Shown here: positions 33,669 through 44,986 of the stretch, one piece after another
Layout of the letters: the number at the start of each line of letters is the position of its first letter
Numbering within the stretch: position 1 is the first letter of the stretch
Assembly: GCA_947650285.1 (NCBI GenBank)
Contig: CANTFL010001489.1
Location: forward strand, 1-64,000
Origin: Hyaloperonospora brassicae
Lineage: Eukaryota > Oomycota > Peronosporomycetes > Peronosporales > Peronosporaceae
Direction: 5' to 3'
DNA: 64,000 nucleotides
Notes under the pieces: generated by a model
Databases searched by the model: none
Seen by the model: only the letters and a program-made list of their open reading frames with translations
What the model was told of the DNA's origin: nothing
Made by a program: the position numbers and the translations under genes

Positions 33669-34058
33669 TGTAACGGGGCACACCCTTGCGTAACTTAACG
33701 CAAGGGATTTGGGTGCCCCGACGGACGTACACGTGGCGAGCGAGGAAGCGTAGGTAGGGTAAAAGTAGAACTGTTATATTAATAAATTAAGTCTTTAAAC
33801 TACTGTCTCTTCGTTTGACTTAATTCAATTATACTAATATAACTGCATGTATGGTGACGTCTCGTCACCACTCATTGCGCGCGTCTTGCGGCGATTGGTG
33901 GGTTGATATCATCACGATATCAACCAATGAACAGACCCTTCTGGTCGACCCTTCAATATCACCGCTTCGGTGATATTGTTTAAAGAATATCCATCTTTAT
34001 ATTCTTTATTGTCACTTTCCTTAAGTGACAATATTATGTAACGGGCTGCCCCGTTACA
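33669..34058 (-). repeat. Right LTR (5' LTR in sense orientation), 390 bp
   Basis: By eye identical to the left LTR, including all internal hairpins, and ending TGCCCCGTTACA. CATGT follows directly at 34059-34063. Confidence 0.95.
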
Positions 34059-34083
34059 CATGTACCTTATAAAGTAGCGAGGC

Positions 34084-34138
34084 CGTGGCATCGGTGTAGC
34101 TAACCGACCCATCCTCCGTGTTTGGGTCGGATGCCACG
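34084..34138. repeat. Bulged 16-bp inverted repeat just outside the Gypsy element
   Basis: CGTGGCAT (34084-34091) and CCGACCCA (34104-34111) pair with TGGGTCGG (34123-34130) and ATGCCACG (34131-34138). This leaves a 12-nt bulge on the left arm and an 11-nt loop. It lies 26 bp beyond the LTR, outside the target duplication, so it belongs to the pre-insertion sequence. Confidence 0.6.
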
Positions 34139-37100
34139 ATTAGCTAAATAAGAAAACTGCCTGCACGAAGATTGGCCGACACCCATGAGTATCTCGTGGC
34201 GCGATCATTAAACAAATAAGATACAATCGGTGAGAGGCTTGAGAACTCGACGCGCGAAAGGGCCGTGATTAGCGCATGCACAAGCTATTAGGCGCGCAAC
34301 GAGATCAGGAAGAAAAACTTCAACCAGCAGGCGAGCGTAAACCTTGTGAACAAGGCTAGTACAATGGTAAATTGCGTAGGACTCCCGTTCGGCTATTTCT
34401 TGGAGAAACTGGGACGTTCATACGATCTATAGAATGCCTCCAAGCCAAGCTTTAAGAGTAGCAGCTTCGATCTTTGTCATTACTTGTTGATAGCCATCTT
34501 TTAAGACGACCTTTCCGCTGCGCAAATTCATACAATCGTCGGGTTCCTTTCGTCGATGACCGTCGGAATCTTAATTCCTTCGACTTCTTAAGCGCGTCAA
34601 TTGTGTTTCCCGTCCACGCATTCCGACGTTGTGGCAGCTTCGGCAAATGTTGCAATCTAACATGTGCCGGCACGAACTGTGGTGAAACCGCAAAACCTGC
34701 TCTTTTCTGTGCTTTAACGTCGCCCACGAGTCATGCTGCCACCCGAACAGAGGCCGCATCTTAAGAAGCTGCCTATGGCAAGTCACATGGAGCATGTTCC
34801 GTGTCAACGTCTCCCAGCTGGCAATGGTCGATGCCGTCCTGGTAGCCTCCGACACCGACGCTCTCACCTCCTTTTGTTGATCTAGACGAGGGTGGGGACT
34901 CTTTTTCACCTAGTCAAGAACACTACCCAGACCATACGTCTCACGTCTATCTCTCGCGCCACCTAACACACCACCTCCTTGTTCACGTGGGCGGTCGTCA
35001 TGCCCGCACCTGTCGCGCTCTTGCGCCATTCAATTTAGGCACAAACTTGATTGGTCAAAAGCCTACTTGGCCGCTGAACCGTGATCCAATCACGTTCTCA
35101 TCGGAAATGGTCGGTAGGCAAAGCAACTAAAGACTAAGATGCAGATTAACACGCTCAATAATTGTCAGTAGTCAAAGAAACACCTATTGGAAACTACGCA
35201 TCTGTCAATAGTATGTTCTTACCCTTGACATGTGTAGCTAAAAAATTGAATTTAGATCTAAGATGGACGACGCTTCAGACCTTTACCAATAGTTAGGATA
35301 CTTGAAAAAAGATTGTTTGTGCTATCTATCGAACGGTATACGTCGAGCAGGGCTTACAGGACCATAATGATAAAATATTGTCTTCTTCGCCATATGCGTT
35401 CTTGTTTAACTCTTGTAAATTACACTTTTGAGAAAACACACAAGAGAACTCAAGCAGAAAGTATGCAATTTTAGTTGATATCGCAAGGAACCTGTGTAAA
35501 TTTTGCGTCGCTATTCTTTCGTAAACTTCTGTCACTGTGCAGCCAAAAAGGTGGATGTAATCGATAATTTAATGTGACAGCTCACACAGGTTGCTATCGC
35601 CATAATATTCTACGTTTTCACAAAGCGTATAATTTATGATGTATACCTTTGTATGCGATAATACGCATATCAGTTGTTGAAGAGTGTGTTTGGTTGCACG
35701 GGAGACTGCAAGTGATACTGAAGGATTGCAGTAAAATCCCGGTCTGGAAAGGAGAGAAACCTCAATGGACTGTGGGGTCCTAATGTCAAGTTGCTGGAAT
35801 TCCGGTACGTGACGTCATAACGTACGGTATTAGTAAGAAGGTACATATTAAAATAAAATAAACGAAGATAAGTTTCAAAAACCACGTTGCGGACTGGTCC
35901 TAGTTCTCAAGACAACAAGTATGGCACCATCGGCACGAAGAGGGCAAGTAGAGGAGGACATTTTGCATAGCTTGTGGAAAATATCGTTTGATTGTGTTAT
36001 TCAGTTAATTTCTCTTTAATGCTCGTGCGCAAATGGCAGGGTATGATGCTACAGGCATTAAGGGTCCCCTAGGGAATTGGTGCTATTTTCACAAGTGCAT
36101 CAACGTAAGCTTGACCAGCATGCACACATAGCAAATTCATACGCTCCGCTTCCCGTCAGAAATGTTAGGGACATTTGGTGGTCGACCTATCGTGGTGGAC
36201 CCATAGCCTCGTATATCGGTAAATTCGTTGGTAAACTTGGTTTTGCGCTTGCAAAATATCTTGTCTGCTCTACTGAAAGTTACAAATGTGACTCAATGAA
36301 GAAAGAGGATGAATGAATACTTTTAGAATGCATCATTTAACGATGTTTGTATCGTCGGTAAAGAATTGTTCGTTAGATAAATTACTAATGGTTCGGATTT
36401 TAAATTTTTATTTTTGCATTTACTCACATGCTCATGCTCACATTGTCGAAACCGATGTTAGGTTTATTAAGATGAAGCGCAATTTTATTATAGCTAATCT
36501 ATATTTACCATCTGAGCATTACCGTAAGTGATATATGTATAAATAAGCACAACATATATCCTATGGAAACCCTTCATGCGTTCGACACAATTAGAGTCGT
36601 ATGTGGTTGTGTAAATTCACTCCTTCATACTTTTTTCTGATAATTCTCGTAGTACTCGATGAGCTTATTATTATAAGTCATTAAAATAAGCCCCGTGTAG
36701 TCTTGACATTATACGTCGTAGATAGATTTTTATTTCACCCATGCATCAAAATTTGACAAGTCACGACGAAAGAGTCCTGATATTCTGTGAAATTTTTTGT
36801 GCTATATTTTTGCACTCGTGATAATAAAAAAGTTTGCAATTTGTTATCACCGCGAATTAATTCATTAAATTTTCAATGTTGTTCATGAATATTGTGGCTA
36901 TCTCATCTGATTATTACCTTGATGATTAACTTCACAAGTGATAAATCTGAGATGAATAATGACATATAGATACTGCATGAACACCGACTTGTCTGAAGAA
37001 TCTATGAGGCTTTCAATGTATTGAGCTCTTACGCTAACCTTGTGTAACGTTCATAGGACCATATTTTTTTTATAAAATAGAACTAGGTGATGGACGGTCC

Positions 37101-37589
37101 TAGCATAAAATTATGGATACAAGTCATTATCTATGCACAATTATTTTTTGCACCATACTTTTGCTACCGTCATCATGTTAATAAAAGACCAAAAAGATTT
37201 GACGTAGTATACATCCACACAGTAAAGATGATTTGGCCTAAACATCGCTTAGTTACACCACATACATTGTCGTGCCACATATCGTGATAAGATTATTATG
37301 TATTAATTGTACAAATCGACATCAAAATTCATGTAATTGTGCCATTTTTGCACTTCGCGTGTCAGTTAAAGTCTTCTATGTATACCGATAGCCTGATTCA
37401 ACAAAGCTACAAGGACGCCTAATGTTGATTGAAAGTAAATTCGTAGCTTTCCTACATATAAATTACGCAAATAATCAAGTTTGTATCTGTCAAAATGATG
37501 AAATTTATACATCATCAGACCTGAGTCTAGTTTTTTATGTAAATAAAAAATAAGTGATATTACGTAGCTCAAACATAGGAATTAAGTAA
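34139..37589. other. AT-rich stretch without a supported gene
   Basis: The first kilobase is GC-richer and has minus-strand frames of 91 and 112 codons (34452-34727, 34571-34909) with many arginines, histidines and cysteines but no domain I recognise. From 35 kb on, stops are frequent and no frame exceeds about 80 codons. Confidence 0.4.
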
Positions 37590-37598
37590 TAATGTAAA

Positions 37599-38715
37599 GG
37601 CGACGACTAATGGCACACCCCACTTTTGCTAGGGGAACAGACCATTTTTGCTACGGGTACCCCCGCCCGCCTAAAATGATAAAAAATGATTTTAAATTTA
37701 ATATTGCAGGATAAAATGCGTGTACGGTACAGTACAATTGGATGTAGAAGAACCCAATTGTATTGCTGAAAGTGTTTGGACTAGGGATCTGGCGGTTGAG
37801 GACGTGAAATTTATCTACTGAAAAAGAAAAAAGATCATGTCTTTCATACCTTTTCTAGCCGCGCAATTGCGTCTATGTCCCTCATTCTTATACTTATACA
37901 ATACGACTAAAACACCGGATAATAACACACACACCAGCTAAACTCACGAAATGGCGTACGGAAGCCCGAGAGAGGGAAAATTACCGCTGGAATAGCTTCA
38001 ACCCCACCTGCCGCTCTCAATGGTACCAGCTTTCTTTTCAGAAACGAAATGGAAACAACCTTAAAGGTGTTGCGGCTACCGAAAGATATGCCATCGTCGT
38101 CGCCAGATCAAAGAGAATGAAGTGGGGTCTGCAGGTGGTCTACTACAAGTGTGATCGTGGCGGGAGCTAAAAAACAGTCATAACCTCAGTAACGTTATAA
38201 ATAGCGACAAAATACCATCATTGTGACGAAATACTTCGTGCGTAATTGTTTTTTTTGCATCTTCTTACCCAAAATGATCGACTTGAAGTGAGACGTTTAA
38301 CGGTATATACCAATACGTACCTCGTCACAGACCGTAGCCTCAAAGTCTACACATACTGCAAGCCATATGTGTTTGCCCGTGCATGTATCGCTAAAAAAAG
38401 TCGAAAAAAACGAGTCGTTGCCACTGCTGATGGTCAGGTCACTCGACATTGTGCAATCGGATTGATTACCGTGTTCGAGACAGTAGCGATATCAGCAGCT
38501 ATTGCTTGTTTGGATACCACCCTGGACACGATGGGTTGATGGAATCTTACGCAAGAGTGGATCTGCCGTATAGGGTTTGGAGATAGAAAGCAGTGGTTAG
38601 TGACTACGTGTTTTACAAATTATTCTGCACTGTAAACTGTGAGGTCCTTTTTTAATCATTTTTGGCAGGCGGATGTGCCCGTAGCAAAAAAACGGGTGTG
38701 CTCCTAGTCGTGACC
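37599..38715. mobile_element. Mutator-like element (MULE), copy 1, 1,117 bp
   Basis: The TIRs share their outer parts with the element at 48407: the left arm is GGCGACGACTAATGGCACAC and the right arm read inward is GGTCACGACTAGGAGCACAC, both followed by CTTTTGCT-like units and ending in an AATGAT-rich stretch. The flanks are TAATGTAAA (37590-37598) and TAAAGTAAA (38716-38724), a 9-bp duplication with one mismatch, the MULE signature. Inside, near 38040-38170, a plus-strand reading RYAIVVARSKR, VVYYKCDRGGS resembles the FAR1-like zinc domain of oomycete MULE transposases. The interior is otherwise decayed. Confidence 0.75.
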
Positions 38716-38724
38716 TAAAGTAAA

Positions 38725-41700
38725 TAATATAATCGAATAATAAGTCGAGTAGAAGGGCTTTCAATGAATGGTCTGATGACGTACGATCCAAATGATCGCA
38801 TTACGCCTTGACAAATGTTTAGCTTAAATTTTTGTGAAATATATAAAACGCTCCTTCTACTCCAATTATTGTAAATAGTACTACACACCAATCTTGATTC
38901 CACAGCTCGTTGACTCAACACTGAATATTTGAAGTTCATTTATAGTTTTGTGTGATCTGGAGAAATGCGATCGGAGCGACTTTATGTAGCTAATTGAATA
39001 TTACACCCGTAGCATTAATTTACGACCAAGAAAAATTTTATGTGAAAAAATCCGACTGCTTGTCACATCCAGGCAAGGGTCTTATATTTTAATCAATAAA
39101 GTAAGATTGATATAAACGGGATCCTCAGATTGGATCGAGCTGTAATTTGTGAACTATAGCTCCCGCTTTGTGCTTGGCAACATGAAAACCATACATCAAT
39201 TACCCACCGATGATGATCCAGTATGAGGAGGTCCATCTAAAATAGCCCCAAATATAATTGTCAATCAGTATGACGTATCAAATGAGTCATATCACATCGA
39301 GCTACAATGACATATTCCAGTAGAGCCAAACATAGCCGATATCATTCAAATTCACTTACACTCGAGAAATGGAGCATCAGCAGCATCGTAAGTAAATACA
39401 TCACATTCTGATCTACGTCACAATAAAAATATAATTTTGACTCCACAAATTCGAATTACGACAAGTCACGAGTCACGCGTCCAATTTTGCTATATTCTAT
39501 TGGCACCGTGCGTATGGTTATAGTTGGCGTGATGAACCTTATGAACCTTTTGAAATGAGTGAATTTCTGGCAAAAGCTAAATTAATAGGAACCTGCTCTG
39601 CAACCACCGATAATTTTGGTTGAAATAACTGCCACCTTGAACATTTTCCAATATGATCTGTCCATTTCTTATAGTTGCCACAATTGGGCTGTATATCTGG
39701 AGCAACAAAAAGTCCGGCGCGGCTAAAGATCTGAAACAAAGTCGAAGTCGGACACCAAACCACGCAACCTACAATCAAAGAGACTATTGCACGATTTGAG
39801 TGGAGGTGTAGCCAAGCTTCCTTGCGTACTCTTCGCATAAACGTCGGATAGGTCACCAGCTTTGTCTGGGATAAAGGCGTTTTAATCTTTCGTATATAAT
39901 CTGATTGTCAACCTTCCCCTTAACCGGCAAATTTGAACATGCCGCGAGCAATCCACTCAACACTAGCCATACACATATCATTACAAAGCCTGCTAGTTAC
40001 GTATTGCTTGTGCTACATGCTGAATCAAGTCCCGTTCAATATATGGCGTCGTAATTGATTCTTTTTGCACGCTGTATTCGTCATTTGGCAAGTCACTTCT
40101 TACGTCATTTTAGAATCTTATACAATGCATAATGCATTATACATATTATCATTGGATTAAACTGGGGGCCAGAAAGAGGACAAGTCGATGCTGATTGGTC
40201 GAAGTATAAGGCAACAGTCAGAGCAGGGATTGCAAAGACTGAACCATATATTCTTCGGTGTATCGTTACACTCGCAAATCAAGCATTAAACATTAATGAC
40301 CCTTGCATATTTTTTAAGGAGGTTTGCAGATACCCTACTTATGTAACTTAATGTCGTGATTAGATCCTGATAAATTGATCACGAGTTCAACCACGCATTT
40401 GACCGAAATATAGATTTTGTTGCAAAATCACAACAAAAATTGAACTTAAGCTAAAAAACATATAGGCTGCAAGGGTGTACTATATCATATTTGATCCTGT
40501 ACTAGGCATATATCTCGATAATGAGATAAGCGCCCGCTTTGCAGCAAGAGGTATAGGTAAAATGATAAGTTATGGAAAAAAGTGAGCTCGCGTAATACGT
40601 TTTGTATGTATTACGCTCTCATTAGAAGTATCCGACGGCTTTGTCAGTGCATGTACATGCAAGCGCTTGCTCATTTTCTTTTGGATGAGATTGAATTGGA
40701 GCGGCCGGTGTTTTGGTATCAGCGGCAGTATGTCCACAAGTTTGAAACTTGCACGAACAAGGCACTACGCAGGTAACGTGGTGGAGCGGAACGATTAGAA
40801 CTGCAGCTGAAGAATTAAGACTGCAGCTTTCGATCTTGTTGAGATCCATTTCTCGTCAGACAAATTCAACTAGCGTATAATATGGTCAGCTTGCAGACTA
40901 CCTGACTCACAGATTTAGCGTTTTTGACAAACGAATCGTCATGTAGCCATCGATATTATTCTTGTGTCCTAATGCTGAATCAAATGCAAAGCTGAATTAC
41001 CACAAATAATCTAAGGCAATGGTCCCATGTGAGCCTGGGTCAACTAATTACAATCTCTATAACATGCTTACGGTTCACTGCAGTCTTCTCTTTCGGATGG
41101 TAGGCCAACCTCATGTGCCTGTGCAAACCACGAACATTTTTCACGATCGATCTGCGTACAATGTGATGCCTCACAACGTATCATTCACAGCGTTCATCTT
41201 CAAATCATGGAATTAAACACTATCCTTCATATTTAGATTTAAACTGCCACGAGATCAATGTCATGTGAACAGCTCGCCATTACTGTTGCTATTGGGATCG
41301 CCCAATGCGAAATATGCGCAACGAACATATAGACTTGTAACACCGCTAGCTTATGGAAGACTCCGTCCTCTGACGCAACTTAATGGAGAATTCATGGACT
41401 GCTGTATAAAACGCAAAAATGCGTCATTGGAAACAATGTTCTTGCAATTAGTAATTAGATGCCGAGTTCAAAGCATGTGTGCGACTGTTGTTTACTAAGT
41501 GCGAGCGATTGAAGTTGTCGAGGCACAACAAGGTGATGTTTTGCCAATGAGTGTCAAGTCTTTATGGCTACAGTGAAGGCTGAGGCCGCGAGAGTGGCAT
41601 GTGCTATGAAGGCCGTCGTATCTTCTTTCATACAATAAGGATACTTGAGCGACGTATTCCAGACGACTGTCGGTCGTTTCGACCCAGATCATTCTTCCTA

Positions 41701-42132
41701 CATCAATTGTACCCTATTAAGATTTTGCTTCGTAGTCTGATTGAGTCTCGATTCGGAATACGGAGCGTCTCTTGTTTTAGGTGAGCATTGAGTTAGCTGA
41801 AGAAAGCATGGCTCGTCTTCAGCAAACAAGAAGAGCGAAGAGCGTTAAAGAAGGATTGGGAACGCGTCTACACTTGACAAACTACAGTTTGCTTCGTGCA
41901 CAACCAGGTAGCCAAATTAATAGTGGGCGCGCGTTGCGACACATGCTCTTCATCTGCGATCTCCAGGCTAGACAACCAGCACTTAAATTGCGAGTCGTGT
42001 CGTATCTGCAAGTTGAGCGTGTTGGCGCATTAGATGGCAAACAGCTCAGGTGAAACATTCGAAAGCATTGTGCATTCAACATGCTGTCAACGTTTCGGCA
42101 GGTTTGACAACATCGAGTTGGCAACAAGTTGT
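38725..42132. other. AT-rich stretch without a supported gene
   Basis: About 3.4 kb with short frames only (up to 105 codons) and frequent stops. A plus-strand frame at about 41781-42053 has a helical start (ELAEESMARLQQTRRAKS) but no ATG-led or spliced gene could be built. Confidence 0.4.
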
Positions 42133-42790
42133 CTATTCCAGGGGGCTGTAGATGATGCGTTGAAGTACTCCACGTTGCTCCGATACTTGAATGACCATCC
42201 TGAGATCCATAATGTCTTCGTTGTCGTCTTTCAACGACGCTATCAGCAGACCACAATTGGTTAACCGACTCGACTGAATCCCAGATACGTCGATCTGCGG
42301 GATCTGCAACGAGAGTATTAGTGTAGCAAATATCACCAACATTTCGCTGCTTAACAAACCGAAAACTGGAACTCGTTGGGGCCTCTTGCGTAGTCCGTTG
42401 CTTCCACTTGGCCCAGTTGTGCACACATATGAAATCAGCATCAGTTGAGGGTTAAGGAGACCTAAGCCGGAAGCTTTGATGCAATAAGGACGCAGTTGCA
42501 TGTTGGAAAGGATATCGATTGTGGGGTGTTTCGTCACGCAGTCTGCCAGATACTTTCGAAACGACGCAAAGAAATAAGTCAATGCAGTCAACTTGGTGGT
42601 ATCTTTCGTTCGCACTCACCTCGATATGCCAGACACCATTGGCGACGGGTGCTTCCAAGTGGAAGTCCACCTTCAGCCTCAGGCTGTCCGTAAGAGCTGC
42701 TGGGTTTGGCGATATTTCCACGGCCGAGACATCCACCTTCGGTCGGGTGTGCACGGCGTCTTCTGCTTCTTGCTGCTTGCTCTTGCTCAT
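42133..42790 (-). CDS. Small conserved-looking protein of unknown function, four exons with a U12-type intron
   Basis: The exons are 42790-42620, 42552-42516, 42418-42360 and 42303-42133; total 438 nt, 145 residues. Intron 1 is GTGAGT...AG (67 nt); intron 3 is GTTTGT...GCAG (56 nt). Intron 2 (42515-42419, 97 nt) starts ATATCCTTT and ends AC with TCCTTAAC inside, a U12-type AT-AC intron. The spliced protein reads KVDVSAVEISPNPAALTDSL, VDFHLEAPVANGVWHIEYLA, HPTIELGQVEATDYARG, EFQFSIPQIDVSGI, LTNCGLLIASLKDD and VLQRIIYSPLE. It looks like a single beta-sandwich domain. The pattern feels like a conserved eukaryotic family, but I cannot name it. There is no signal peptide or membrane segment. Confidence 0.75.
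42419..42515 (-). other. U12-type AT-AC intron
   Basis: The 5' splice site ATATCCTTT and branch site TCCTTAAC match the minor-spliceosome consensus exactly. Using the AC at 42420-42419 joins ACA-ATC-G to AA-CTG-GGC and keeps one open frame; no GT-AG choice does. The branch-to-acceptor distance, about 32 nt, is longer than typical, so the exact 3' end is less certain than the type. Confidence 0.75.
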
Positions 42791-44986
42791 GGTAGAAGGA
42801 ATGGACAACTGGTCTGCTGACTTGTGCTCGAGCGCTGATGTGCAGGTGCTAGAATTGGTATATCAATACAAACAGAAGACGAGGGCCATCCGATGTATTT
42901 AATTACATTTGTCTCACTTCATCGTTTTTATGCTGTGTAACCCGAGTGTACCCCATTCCGAAAAAGAGTAAAAATGCTGGAGCCAAAGCAACCCGTCGTT
43001 TACACCAGAGATAATGTTTGATCTTTTGTAATTTACAATCGCTGTAATTTGTATTCTAAACGGGTGGGTCGGATGATGAACCGTCGACATGCAGTTAATT
43101 GCAATCACGATTCTAAGCAGACGCGAGCGGCCCAGCGGCTTAATGCTTCCAGACAATACACACCAATCTTTGATCGCATGGACAAAGACTCCAAGTGCGA
43201 CACATAAACAACAGTCGGTGCTAAAATCGTTTACGTGCATGTCTGTCCAAGAACAGCACAGATAGAATTGGTATAAAAACAGCAAGGACGATTGTTTGTC
43301 GGGCCGTCTGCTCGAGCTGAAACATACACGCACGGTTAGCCAATGCATTCAATCACAGTAGACCACATTTGACGAGCAGAGCGAGCACAAAGGAGGACCT
43401 TGCACGCTGGTTCTACGACAACGCCCCTGTCATTTTTCATGCGTACGAGTGTCGTCTCAAGTATAAATCCGTGGATGTTTAGGCAGCAGAAGAGCAGCAG
43501 TCCGGCAGATAGACATCCTTCTTCGTGACAGTAATGCTCTACCTCGAGTGCAAACGGACCATATATAGAGAGGTAGGAGCATGATCGCGAATGGATGTTT
43601 GGTACACTTGTCGATAATTCAATCCAGCACCATGAACTTGTGCGTGTAAAATGGTGATGCTGATGGTGAATGAGACCGTTTGCGGTCCGCGTTGCACATT
43701 TACAGTAGATATATCTCAGTTGATCAGTAGGCATATCGTAGTGGCCCATTGTGGATGAAGCGGCACAGCAGACTCTGCCCTGGTTTGTGCAAACGCTGTA
43801 GCCCGTCATTTGCGTCTACACTACATGATGGCTGTCAGAAATCCTCCACAAGAAACTCGTTCTGGCAAGGCCCCATTTCGTAAGCAGGGCAGCGTCTACA
43901 GAGTCAACATGTTTCATATCGCTGGGCGGAGACTGAATGGCTGTGTGCAAAGTGTCATTTTTCGTGAGTACGACAGCGTTCCATGTGCGGTGCAGCAATG
44001 GGAACACAACTCCATCATTAGTCCCACCGGATGGCAAGTAATACATAGCCAGCAAACACGTTGGTGCTGTACGTGGCCTGTCAGGATCGCAGGACGGTAG
44101 ACCATGGCTACGCAATCGATGTCGTACAAGTGCTGGCAAACCGTGTGTGTAGAGTGCACGAGCCAGCTTTACTGATCTGATCCATCTGCGAGCCCTCATC
44201 TATGACACGAGGTACACATCAACGGCGGCTGGCACGCGTGAGGTATGCTTGCCGTCGGCTGGCCAAAACCATTTTTGCACGAAACGTACGTCAATCCCAT
44301 GTTGCTTCTTTGCTAATCTGCTGCGCTTACGTGCTTGTCCAATGTGCACGCACTCTCACTAAGCGCCCTCGTCTTGCAAATTGACCGCGGGGTATATATG
44401 ACACGAAAACGCTTGAGCTATACTTTCCCCGTGCCTGCTAGAGCCCCTTCACTAGCGTCAATCCTACACGTGGGGATGCTGTTGAATCTCTTACCCGCAT
44501 CGACTGTCAAAGAACTCGACCCGCTCGTTGCCAACACAATGCGACAGCAACTCAAGAGCACGATCGAAACACCATTCTTTCGTGTTACGTGCGCCTTTTC
44601 CTCCTCTAACGATAACCCGAAAGCGCTGTAGAGACACACGACACACGTCCAACAACTGAGTGTTCGCACAACTCTTGAGACACCAGTTCACCTGCCGTCT
44701 TTGACGCGAAATGCATACGCCTGTAAGCCCCTCACGACAAGTTCCATCACGCGCTACGTCGACTGGCCCCACGAGATTTATATGCTGCGAAAGAGCCCGT
44801 TGGAAAAACGCTTTGGCGCGTGCTGCGTCCCTCGTCTAAAGCCGCGTCCGTCTTTTCTCTTCCGTGGGAGACATGTCGCAATCAATGCATGTTCGGAACA
44901 GCAAGTAGAGTCCAGCCACATCGAGTGTCTCAGTCTCGCCACAAGTCGCGCACGACAGGACCAGCGTCAGTCCCCAAGTCTCTCTT
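42791..44986. other. Intergenic stretch, gene-like composition, nothing firm
   Basis: Frames of 127-157 codons on the minus strand (43336-43809, 43816-44199) have no domain and rare-codon-like content. The last 500 bp is probably promoter of the PH-phosphatase gene. Confidence 0.4.
44398..44631 (+). CDS. Small hypothetical frame, 77 residues
   Basis: The ATG follows TATAT and opens MTRKRLSYTFPVPARAPSLA, then a hydrophobic stretch (ILHVGMLLNLLPA) and KELDPLVANTMRQQLKSTIE to TAG at 44631. The regular amphipathic pattern is protein-like, but no family is recognised and there is no splice or neighbour support. Confidence 0.2.
   Translation: MTRKRLSYTFPVPARAPSLASILHVGMLLNLLPASTVKELDPLVANTMRQQLKSTIETPFFRVTCAFSSSNDNPKAL

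Larger units (their letters stand above)
26081..34058 (-). mobile_element. Ty3/Gypsy chromovirus LTR retrotransposon, recently inserted
   Basis: A 7,978-bp element with sense strand minus. It has 390-bp LTRs that I read as identical and flanking CATGT duplications. In sense order it holds: 5' LTR (right), a short primer-binding site, gag, protease, reverse transcriptase, RNase H, integrase with a chromodomain, an approximately 1.1-kb 3' region with an antisense frame, polypurine tract and 3' LTR (left). gag and pol are joined by a -1 shift signal. Pol contains one unplanned-looking frameshift at a G run near 28800. Identical LTRs imply very recent insertion. The whole element is dense in short perfect hairpins. 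Confidence 0.95.

Noticed and set aside
26601..34058. CRISPR-like or MITE-like array suggested by the dense palindromes
   Set aside because: The hairpins all differ in sequence, have no constant repeat or spacer length, and lie within coding gag-pol.
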